Shown one piece after another: positions 1 to 10,226 of a DNA stretch of 64,000 bases (its first letter is position 1; each line of letters opens with the position of its first letter). The notes beneath the pieces were generated by a model, which saw only the letters and a list, made by a program, of their open reading frames with translations, did no database searches and was not told where the DNA came from. The translations under genes were made by a program, and so were the position numbers. Origin of the DNA: Circinella umbellata (taxonomy: Eukaryota; Mucoromycota; Mucoromycetes; Mucorales; Lichtheimiaceae); the NCBI GenBank assembly GCA_025093555.1, contig JAIWNF010000069.1:124001-188000 (forward strand), in the 5' to 3' direction.

Positions 1-28
1 GTTGTTGAGGTGGGAAAGGTGGTCTTGG

Positions 29-66
<38 letters not shown>

Positions 67-534
67 GCTGTTGAGGAGATGACAATGGTCGTTGTTGTGG
101 AGACATTGGACGCTGTTGTGGAGACATTGGGCGCTGTTGTTGAGGTTGTGGTTGCTGTGGAGGTCGCTGTAAATGCATATTTTGCATTGGTGTCACCAGA
201 TTATTAACATTATTAGGTTGTTGTTGTTGTTGCTGAGGTGGTGAATTAATAGGTGGACGTTGAGGTCTCATTGGCATACCATAAGCAGGTCGAGGTGGAG
301 CACCTATTTTTCACATAAAGATAGTTAATTCTTTTATATTCTTATTCATCTTTATGTTTATTTATTATTTTACCTGTTTTTTTTAAAAAAATTATGCATA
401 CCTGTAACTGGATTGGGCATTCCCGGTCTTCCCACATTCATGGGAGGTCTTTGACCGCGAACTATAGGTCTCACGCCTTGATTATTTTGTGGACCTGTGG
501 GTACTCCCATAGGGGGTCTTTGATCCGTATTCAT
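1..534 (-). CDS. Gln/Pro-rich protein, 5' end only (cut by window edge)
   Basis: This is the 5' portion of a minus-strand gene that runs off the left edge. The ATG at 534-532 opens a first exon (534-402) encoding a Pro/Gly/Gln-rich start (MNTDQRPPMGVPTGPQ). A GTATGC donor and a TAG acceptor define an intron at 401-304, and exon 2 continues in frame from 303 to base 1. Exon 2 has runs of CAA/CAG (poly-Gln) and repeated RPMSPQQ-like units, so it is probably disordered. Such P/Q-rich N-termini occur in COPII coat proteins (Sec24/Sec31), transcription co-regulators and RNA-binding proteins. No folded domain is inside the window, so no function is assigned. Reading frame and splice phases are clear; identity is not. 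Confidence 0.7.
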
Positions 535-2391
535 TACTTTTTTTTTATTTCTAGTTTTTGAAAAAAAAGTTCGCGATCGAAGAAAAAAAAAAAAGATTTA
601 GAAACCAAGAATAAAAACGTGTTCCTATCTCCCTCCCCCCTTCTCTTTTTTTTTTCAAAAACGAAAACTCACTCCCCCTTTAATTTAAGGGAAGTTTGCG
701 GAGTAAAAAAAAAAGAGTTTCTATAAAACTTTTTGTATGCCATGAGTATTGAAGATAGTATGTTGATGGGTCTTTTTCTCTTTTTCTTTTATAATTCTAA
801 TCTTTATCCCTGTCAAGTTTTTATTCTTGGAGTGTGTCTCTCTCTCTTTCGCCAAAATACGTCCAACATTTTCCTTGTCACACCATTTCCTTGTTCCCCA
901 GTGTAAAAGTAACAAAGAACTACATCTAAAAAAAGTATAATTATTATCACTATTGTTTGAATATGTTTAGAAAATAATGAATAAAAGAATGATTGATGTT
1001 GTCATGATTGGTAATAGTGTACGTACGGGCTCTTGAAGAATTACTAACGGCCTTTTGGATGGACCTCAATATAAAGTTGGATGTTATCCATATATAAGCA
1101 AGCTATTGGTGTTGCTCATAGCCATTTTTAAAGATCAAAAGAGGATGGTAAAATAAAGTAGTAACAGTTCTGATAAGTGAGTTAATCGCTTTTGATCTCA
1201 TATAATAACGGATATTATGTTTGTCATGATGTCGACTACGTAAATAATCAATCATTTAAGCCGTATAAAGTCCAACAGTAAGAGTCAGAGAAGTTGGTAT
1301 TACTAGGACGTTCTTTTTTTTCATCTTGGAGTAATTTCATGTAGAGTCAGTATCGATTTGACGCATCAGACGTATGTATCATAACTTTGCTTAATGCTAT
1401 AATATCACAGTGTCGCGTGGTAACTCATAATTTGGCGTTTCATAACAATTTATTTCCATGGTAATAAATATAATAAATTGATCAAACGAAGATTTAGATA
1501 TAAAAGTTATACAGATAAACAGACTACAACATTCTATTTTTCAAGTTACATGTGGTGGTAAAAAAAAAAGGATCTTGAATAATGCTCTTTAATTTATAGT
1601 TGTACATATGGCTAAACGAAACATGAAAGAGGTGTGATGTAAGCCACAGTCTTTCATGTGTTCGTTTGGTCTTTTTTTATAGACGATATGGAATGACTAT
1701 GGTAAGCTTAACGGTATGAAATGTTGAAACATAAATTTGTTTACATAAAATGATGTAACATATTTGCACAGGTGAGATTTAGGCCAAGAAGTGGGTAAAA
1801 ATTGGGGGCGGATTATGCTGTCTGCGTTTATATCCCCATTTGAATAGTTATTATTATTATTATTATTATTATTTATTTTCATATCCTTGTTATCGACGTT
1901 ATCAATACCATTTGTTATAGTTAGTATTACGTACGTACGTATTATTATTTTCAAATACGATTTTTCTTATAGTTACAGTACAATCTTTCTCAATAATACA
2001 ATTGTTACGTACGGTATTACAGAAAAAAATAAGGAGACAGGATACAAAATTTATGTATGTCAGGTGGATGAGATGGACTGCAACTTACTAATATGCCCAA
2101 TTGATTTTAGCCATGTAGTGATCCTCATGTTGCTTTGATGATAAATATAAAATAGAGTTGTCGCTTTAAAAAATAAACAAACAAATAAGCTCAAAATGGC
2201 GCATTGTACAACAAGGAATTTATTGAATAGAAATAACCAATATAAATTATCAACAAAAAAAATGATAAATTTTCCTAATAACACAACATGCTGCTTTATT
2301 ATTGTATACGTATAGCTTTATATTCAACATTTGCGCATACGTATTCAATAATGTAACAGATAATATGATACGTAGACACTGAAAATTCCGC
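535..2391. other. Intergenic, AT-rich, with a hairpin and microsatellites
   Basis: No convincing coding exon is seen between the Q-rich gene and the pseudogene. The first ~200 bp (535-720) are poly-A/T rich and are probably the promoter of the Q-rich gene. An imperfect inverted repeat with an adjacent T-run lies at 1613-1678, an ATT microsatellite at about 1848-1872, and a TACGTACGTACGTA tract at 1928-1941. Confidence 0.6.
1613..1667. repeat. Inverted repeat / hairpin followed by T7 run
   Basis: The left arm at 1613-1630 (core AAACGAA, ACATGAAAGA) is the reverse complement of the right arm at 1650-1667 (core TCTTTCATGT, TTCGTTT) except for one bulged base, with a 19-nt loop. A run of seven T follows at about 1672-1678. 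It could be a tiny MITE relic, a structured RNA with a Pol III-like terminator, or chance. No A/B box was recognised. Confidence 0.5.
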
Positions 2392-4763
2392 CTAATAACT
2401 GTGATCGGGGCTTGAGGGGCCATGTTCTGCGACAACACTTGCATGCTTTCCTTCGTTTAAACGTATAATTATTGGATCGACAACATTCAATAAATTTGTG
2501 TGCTCTTTGGTAGTGTCAATACCAGTACAACTTGAGCCGCTGCTACTACTGTTGCGTTTTTCTTTGTTCAATGATGCTGCTGATAATTTACGCATAGCAT
2601 CTTTATGTTCGGTTTTTAGTGCTTCTACAACATCAAGTGTTTCGTCAAACGCGCTCTAAAATTTTCAACTGTTAATTTCTTTCAAGATTTTCAATTCTGG
2701 GATATATATATATATATATGTATATGTATATTATTAAGTACCTACCGCCAATATTACGTAGAAATTCACAAATGGTACTAATTCAATGTCTTTGCTACTG
2801 AATTCTACAGGAACCTTCACTCTCTGCTCTTTGTTCATAACGAAAACGCCCTTTCCTTGAATAGACATGCTCTAATGGCGTATTGCATCACCTACGTAAA
2901 TATGAATGATAGAACAATTTAATATTTGATTTTTTCGAGTAGAAATATATATATACATATAATCAAAACATAATTACCATGGCCATGCACAAAGTGAACC
3001 TTAAGCTTTCGAAATGTTTTAAATGAAGCTTCTTTATATTTCTCTGCGAACATTTTCAACATAGCCAATAGCCCAAACATACCCTTGTAGTGATCAAAAC
3101 TCGCCTTCCCGTTTTCTGTTTTTCCGTAACCACATGATACTTCAGTGAGCATCATCTCCAAATTTGAAAAATCATTGGTACGAAGGATACCATCTGCGTT
3201 GTATCTATAACGACCGTCCTTCAATCCTTGCTGTATCGACATGGCATCAAGTTCTATTTCTCCAGGCAAAAAAGTAACATTCCTACCACGTCGTCGTAAT
3301 AATTGAGTGGTAATCTTTAAACAATCATCAAACAAATATGAACGGAAACAGCCTTCCGACTTTTGTAACACCTCCTTTCCACAGTCATCATAAATACTTC
3401 TTTCACTAAAGTTAAAAAAAGAAACACGAAACAACAGTAATACTTAGCCCTAACTACAAATACATATCATTCGTTTTTCGTTTTCGCTGTTTATAAAACT
3501 TACAATAACTCAAAAATGCTACACAAAAATTTTTTTTTCTGGTATTAATGACCGTTCTTCAGGCACCATTCGTTGTAACACTTCGATCTCATTCCCCATA
3601 GCCTCCCTGGAACTCTAATATAGTACCATTTTAAGAAAAGAAGGGTTACTGCTACTTATATGACTGAGAGATGTTGATGTATGATTACTGTAGGTATATC
3701 CTTACCGTGTCTACAATCTCGTTTGCTTGACTTAAAAAGTACAAGCTAATGTTTGTAGCTTTAACATACATCACTTCTTTATTGAGTTTTTCAAATAATG
3801 TCACTGGTAAGCAGCTTCTTCTTCGTACTAGCTTTCCGCACCAAATTACTCCATGTTTTTCCGGGCTATGATTTACGAGTTAAAACAACATATACTAGTT
3901 ACTATCTTACATATACATCTCACTTTTAGCCACTCATCGGATCATTATTATCATACCTCAGCTGCATTAAATGACATGTATTATCCTTATTGGTTAAGAA
4001 TTCTCTCCATTCGTCCCAGATATTACGTACACCTTTATAGTCTTTATTATCATTATCGTCATCATTACTGTTATTGTTGAGCTTTTGTCTTTTTGGCTTA
4101 TCTTCTTTGTTTCTTGTGCTACAACGTTTTCTAGCATTTGAATCTTCTTCTTCAGCGGCTACTTGTTCTGCCATAGAGGTTCGAAAACGGGACTGCAGTA
4201 AATTATAATACAAGTTTAAAATAAATATGCTTCAACATTCAATTCGCAAAACTGGTACTACATTATAAATATTATTACTGTACTTTCTGTTCCTCATAAT
4301 TCGCCAAATTATCAAAAAAGCGCGTGAAAGAAGTTTTGGTCCTGGAATTCTAAAAAAAACATAAACTGTTAGTCTTGAACTACGTACGCACTGCAGAAAC
4401 GTAAATACTTAAAGCTATTAATGTACGTACGAACCTTGTTGTATTCACTAACAGCTGTAACCATAGTTTCTGCAAGTGTCCCAGCAACCATATGCCCTTT
4501 GATAATTTTTGCGTCATTCAACAAACGAGCTCCTGCCGTACGTCTGTTAACGAGTGGGTCGCTTTTTAAAAGAGCCGACAGATAATTGGTAACTGTCCAC
4601 TGGCATGGCTCTTCTTGAAGCCAAAAATCTAAAAAAGAAGCATCAGATTTTGTTATCTTCTCCAGAGTAAACTACTATTGTTAATATCTTTTACATAAAG
4701 TTTCTCGCGTTCTAGTATCGTGAAAGAAGATTGAAAATACGATTTTTGGAGCTGGGTTTCCAT
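2392..4763 (-). pseudogene. Lineage-specific nine-exon protein gene, two inactivating lesions
   Basis: Nine minus-strand exons with matching phases can be followed: 4763-4676, 4628-4435, 4349-4284, 4192-3957, 3865-3706, 3614-3504, 3405-2978, 2891-2746 and 2655-2392, about 563 residues in all. The product has an N-terminal WLQEEPCQWTV region, a basic/acidic low-complexity stretch (RKRCSTRNKEDKPKRQ), and a C-terminal half with ADGILRT, an LTEVSCGYG strand and VHFVHGHG. I do not recognise a characterised function. It resembles the uncharacterised, expanded families of Mucoromycota genomes, and the D-G...E-V-S pattern is reminiscent of PD-(D/E)XK-type nuclease folds (inference). Two lesions are visible: a nine-A run in exon 6 puts the rest of that exon out of frame, and an in-frame TAG sits near the start of exon 8. 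Either a young pseudogene or, for the A-run, a homopolymer sequencing error. The first-exon donor is the weakest call. Confidence 0.6.
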
Positions 4764-7657
4764 GGTAATACTATTTGTATTTATAAAATGAAGACAAGAA
4801 GTGAAAAAATGAAGGCACAAGGTAAGAAAATGAGGACAATAAGTAAAAAAAAATGGAAAAAGAGGAGTAATGTAACCTGGCAATGGATATAGGCATTTTT
4901 GTCAATCTTTTCACTTTCTTAATTTGGGGTCTGCGCATTTTCCATAAATGGTCTGAGCGTTGATTAGTTGTTTAAGCGCCATAGAAGTACTAAGTCACAG
5001 TTCACATATTCCCTACGTTTCTACACTCTGAATTCAAACAGAAATTACATCATGTTTCATATTTCATAGTTCGTAGTCCATAGCTCTTCATAAAAATAAT
5101 TTTGACAAAATGAACGGTCTCTTTTGGCAGCCCGACATTGGATATGACTCCATATTCTTTTCAAGATTCAGAATAGCTCCGTAGCTTCTTACTGATTTGC
5201 TTTATACTTGACTTCATGTTGATTACTAAAAATTCACTTTGTCTGTTCCGTCTCAATAGCCATCTTCTTCATAAACGAACGGATTTTAAGCTAAGTATTT
5301 CTTTATTATTTTGGGTTTTGGTATTTATCGAGTGCATTAAAAACGTGATGACGTGTCTACATATGAACCCTGCCCTAACACGGAGAACATTCTGGTTGCC
5401 CATGGCGTCAAGTCATCCCAACCGGGAGTGGGAGCCGTAGCATGTTATCATGGGGAGAAAGATTCAGTTGAACCCTGCCCTAACACGGAGAACATTCTGG
5501 TTGCCCATGGCGTTAAGTCATCCCAACCGGGAGTGGGAAGCAGTCTTTCTTTCTCTTGCACTTTTAAAGGAAGCTTGGTCTAATCTCAATTTTATATTAT
5601 TTTCATTGTAGTACCTAACTGATCTATCCATGTTCATGGAGACTTGACGCTTCAAGGTTTTTTTTTTCTCTGCGATTCTGCTTGTATATAGTTGTGCTTG
5701 TGATGGTAGTGATAGGGACAAATAACGATTGTGGATTACTAGTATTTTTTGATCACTTTATAATTTAGATAAACATGACATACTTCTTGGTGATACAATA
5801 AACACGCGGTCTGTGATCAAAATATGTAGTGCATAGAACAAAAGCTTTGAAGCGTTCTTAAAACTGGATTAATTACACTGTCTTTATCAAATATTTCCAT
5901 TTCTTCAAGTACATAACAACCATTGTAATTTGTGTTTCAAAAGCAACCCAATGGTATTTGAGATCTGTGATGATTACAAAGTTCGATCAAACAGAAGATC
6001 TAACACACGTCTTATTATTTCTACATAACGGCTTTATATGGTTTCCATAGCAAATCAGTTGATACACAAAAATTGCAGTATCAATCTGAGTACTGGGACC
6101 GACCTACAACAAAATGATCCTGATTCCGTAATTACTATTTCTATTTCAAAAAGAAGATCGCGATTCTTTGTGTTCCCTGATAAGAGCTTCATGAATTTAA
6201 AGCGAACCGATCTTGAAAATTACATTTATTTTGAAGCAAGCAGAAGAAGAAATCGAAGAAAAATAAGAAATGACGGGTCTTGATCGTCAATAGGAACTAT
6301 TGGGGGGTTTGCTCATATTGTTACATCTGTGCAGCATGATGGGGTAATAAAAAGAAAATATGTTAGTGAAATTTCTTGCCGACTACTTTATTTCATTTTG
6401 ACTGATTTCCTAATATGAGGTAGTGTCTTACCACTGCATTTATTAATTGAAATTAAAGGCACAGCTATAATGTTGAGTATTTTGTGGTGGTAAAATGGTG
6501 ATTGGATTGAATCTCAAAAAAGCTTTACAACTGTAAATCGTACTAGGCAGAAAACAACAATTTAATGTATATATGAACTTAAGAAAAAGAATATTGTATA
6601 TTCAAGGTTGATACACACATTTTTCTTCAACTCGTTAAAATAAGCATGCGAGATAAGGGATTTATAATATAAACTGGATTTTTGAATATACATTGATTGT
6701 ATACATCTAAAAGCTCTATTTATTGGTCATAATAAGTTTTTTAACGTTATTTTTGATAGAGTTGTTTAACATGTAATTTTATACTGGTGAACAAACGTGT
6801 CTTCCTCGGTTGCAGAATTATTTTATTGTTACGTACGTAGTAATGTCATGCAAAATTTGGTTTTTGTTAAAAAAAAGACAATACTGTATAACCCTGCTTT
6901 CAGATAGCGATGTGATCATAACCACGGGATTATTTATTCGGTTTATTCAAGCTTTCGTAAAAAAAAGTTTCTTCTGGAAAAACCAAATATCCTTCTCCTT
7001 TCGACAACAATTTTCTTGAAAATTAAATTTCAGGTTTACAATAAAGTTGTAAGACCTACTATTATAATAATATATAAAACAAGATAATTGAAAAATATAA
7101 AAGATTAATAGAAAACAAATAATAAAAATAAATAATAAAACAATTTTTTTTATATATTAAATTATCATTATAACGAATTCTTTAATCTGAGCTATAATGA
7201 TCGGGTAAAATCCTATCCACATCGTGAATATAGGGTCAATTTTCGACAATTGACGATTTAAGTCAGTATGCACCGTATATTAATGATTAGATGTGAAAAT
7301 GCATAGAGTTCAACAATATTGGACAGTGTTTCTCGAGAAATCACTCTTAAAAAATGGTATGCTATTTTTATCTATTTTTAGTGCGAAGTTTTTTCTTTGT
7401 CATAGTAACAGAATGTCAGATGACTCAAAGAAAACTGATATACATATATATATATTGATGGGTCAACGATGAAGACGATCCCATAATAATGTTAAGAGAA
7501 GTAGTTGGATGCATTTACATTAAGCTTCAATAATTCAGGACACCCAAGTTCTTTTGACTTCATAACTTCTTCCAACTCCGAAGCATTTCAATAAACTCCT
7601 TTTCCCATTTTATAATTTTTTTTTTCAGTTCATTTTTATCCCTCCCATTCTTATTCA
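4764..7657. other. Intergenic region with a 105-bp-period duplication
   Basis: No gene is supported. The stretch separates the divergently oriented pseudogene and UPF3. It contains the GC-richer tandem duplication at 5365-5538 and a short coding-like ORF at 6038-6283 (KRRSRFFVFPDKSF) that I could not connect to other exons. The bases just upstream of UPF3 (about 7560-7657) are T/C rich, as is common in promoters here. Confidence 0.55.
5365..5538. repeat. Tandem duplication, 69-bp unit with 105-bp period
   Basis: The block 5365-5433 recurs at 5470-5538 with a single visible substitution (GGCGTCAAG versus GGCGTTAAG). The period is 105 bp, a multiple of three, so an open frame reads across both copies and repeats the peptide EPCPNTENILVAHGVK. 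The unit is clearly richer in G+C than its flanks and contains CCCATGG. No other copy was seen in the window. Confidence 0.85.
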
Positions 7658-9339
7658 ATGGCGACATTAGGTCCAACTACTACTACTACAACAACAACAA
7701 CAACTCCATCAGGAGTAGGAGGAAACAAAGTAAAACAACCAAAACAACCAAAACAGTCAAAAGAACCTAAAGAACCTAAAGAATCAAGTACAACTCTTAC
7801 TGATAAACAAAAAGAAAAAGCAGCACTTGCTAAAGCCAAAAAGAAAAAGAAAGAAAAAGCGAAAAAGAAAGCGAAACGAGCCAAAAAGAATGTATTGAAA
7901 ACAAAAATTGTTGTACGTCGATTACCACCTAATTTACCCGAAGAAGCATTTATGAATGCTTGTAAACGTTGGATTGGTGATGATGTCGTTGATTATAAAT
8001 TCTATGTCCATGGCAAACTTAGTCAAAGGTAAATAATTTTTAGGGTATTTGGAATTTGGGTTTTATCAACCCAAAAAAAAAAAAAAAAAGTAGAATGGTA
8101 GAGAGGAGGATGTTGTTGTTTCTTTTTTGAAAGGTTTCTTTAACAACAATCATAATGTATATAGTAAAGGAAAAGAAAACATATTTTCGCGTGCTTATTT
8201 TCATATGAAAACTATGGATGCAGTAGTTGCATTTCATCAAGGATTTGATGGTCATATTTTTCTTGATAGTAAAGGTAACGACTAGTTATTATAATTAGCA
8301 TTACGCGAGATCCGTTTATTTAACTAACCCAAATTTGTTTATATTAAATATAAAAAATTAAAATAGGAACGGAAAGTCGTGCAGTAGTTGAATTTGCTCC
8401 ATTTCAAAAACTACCTAAAGAACATAAAAATCCAGATACTCGTGAAGGAACTATTGATGAAGGTTAATATACCATATCTCTTAAAAAATGAGTATGTGGG
8501 GTGACTATTCTTGATGTTACTTTACAGGTGAAATAACCCATACCACGTATATTATTATTGTTATAATATAGATTCGGATTATTTGAAATTTGTTGAATCT
8601 CTTAAAGCTGAGGAGAATAAATCAAATGAATCGAAAGAATTGGGTAGTGATGTAGGAGGAACTCAATTGGAAAGGTTGGAAAATAGACTTGCACTTGTTA
8701 CAGGTAATAAACCATCAAAATTTTTTCTTAAGAAGAAATGTTAATTTATTATTTTTATTTCTAGCACAAACATTGGCAGCAGAACAAGCAAATAAACCAA
8801 AAACTACACCATTACTTGATCATCTTCGAGCACAAAAAGCAGCCCAAGCAGCAGCGAAAGCTAAAGCTCAAGCAGCCAAAGCAGCTAAGAAGAAAGCAGC
8901 TAAAGATAAAGCAAAGAAAGCAAAAGATAAAGCAGCATCACCTTCTACTACTACTACTACAAACAACAATAATACAACTACAACAGAAGGAGGAGAAACA
9001 GCATCACCAACAAAGAAACCACCACGTCGTAATAAAAAGAAGAAAGATCAAGATAAAAAAGAAAAAGAAACAAATAATAATGCTACTGACAATAATAATG
9101 ATGGCAAGGGAACGAATAAAGAATCGAATAATAATAATAAACCGAAATCGAAATCAGATAAACCAAAGAAACCTAAACCAAATAAAAAGGATGGAAATAA
9201 AGAAACCAAGAATAAACAACGAAATGAACAAGGTAAACAACCCGTTGTTCAAATTCTTGGACGTGGTAATAAAGAAACGAAACCTTCATCATCATCTTCA
9301 AATCAACAACAGCAACAACAACAACAACGTATTGGTTGA
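7658..9339 (+). CDS. UPF3: Nonsense-mediated mRNA decay factor UPF3
   Basis: UPF3 bridges the exon-junction complex or terminating ribosome to UPF2 and UPF1 in nonsense-mediated decay and shuttles between nucleus and cytoplasm. Five exons fit in phase: 7658-8028, 8165-8274, 8367-8462, 8572-8703 and 8765-9339, giving 427 residues. The Smg4/UPF3 RNP-like domain starts at about residue 79 (KIVVRRLPPNLPEEAF, then VDYKFYVHGKLSQ), continues through SRAYFHMKTMDAVVAFHQGF and ends near AVVEFAPFQKLPK. The N-terminus has a poly-Thr run and a Lys-rich segment. The C-terminal half is Ala/Lys-rich, then Asn/Lys-rich and ends in a Gln run, so it is largely disordered. The ATG is the first in the open frame and sits after a T-rich leader. 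No lesion seen. Confidence 0.93.
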
Positions 9340-10059
9340 AAAGGATAATAAAACTATCTGATATAAAAAAAAGGATCTGTTGAATCTTTTTTAATCCTAC
9401 AATCTAAACTAAATGTGACATATAAAAAAAAAGAAGACATAATGGACTTTTCTTTTTCGTTGTCTACAATTATATATATATATATATAAGTATATATACA
9501 CCATTGTATACACACATATATACACACGCGTTTTCCTTTTTTGTCCCTTTGGTCCCTTCCTCAACCTCTTTCATCATCATTCATATTTTATGGACTTGTC
9601 CTGTAAGAATTATTCTTTCTTTTGTTATATAATAATATATGAAAATATGAATAAAATACTCTTCTTTCTCCGCAAGTGGGTTGCATTAAATACATGCCCT
9701 TTTAAATAAAAAGAAAAGAATTCCTAACTTATTTACTATACATATAGAAAACTGAATATAAATTGCTAAACCACCAAACTACTGTACTAAAGGCTAAGGG
9801 GGAATATTGAATGATTTAGAATAAATTTCAAATCTATGAGGAAGATATCGTCAACTCATGGGACAGATCGATTTGGTTATTTGGTTATGATACTTGAAAT
9901 TAAACGTTAGTGAATATCATAATTTAAATAAATGAAAGAACTCCATTTTGGCAGAACTTGGTATTGACAATTAATTAATTTGTTAATCACTATCAACAGC
10001 CTATATTATGGATAACACTTCATATGAACGTACGTAAATAACCCAGAATGTTTTTAACT

Positions 10060-10226
10060 TTAAAATTTCTGCTTACACCATATTCTATGGAGGAATACGG
10101 ACCAAAACCATCCAAAACCACCAATGTGAGGTAGATCCGGTAGATCTCCGTTATATGTGGTTTTTCTCGGTGGCAAAAAAAAAAGTCGAGAAACACGGAA
10201 GAAAACCGAGAATCACAATTAGACAA
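10060..10226 (+). repeat. Dispersed repeat, copy A (partial)
   Basis: This stretch is highly similar to 61089-61275: shared blocks include GGAGGAATACGGACCAAAAC, GATCTCCGTTATATGTGG, TTTTTCTCGGTGGCAAAA and GAGAAACACGGAAGAAAACC. It lacks the 5' part present in copy B. No long ORF. Family unclassified. Confidence 0.85.

Noticed and set aside
6038..6283. 81-codon plus-strand ORF with KRRSRFFVFPDKSF
   Set aside because: Looks somewhat like protein but no adjacent exons, no conserved motif; left as possible relic.
7651..7884. Phe/Val-rich minus-strand ORF
   Set aside because: Exact shadow of the Thr/Lys-rich UPF3 first exon.
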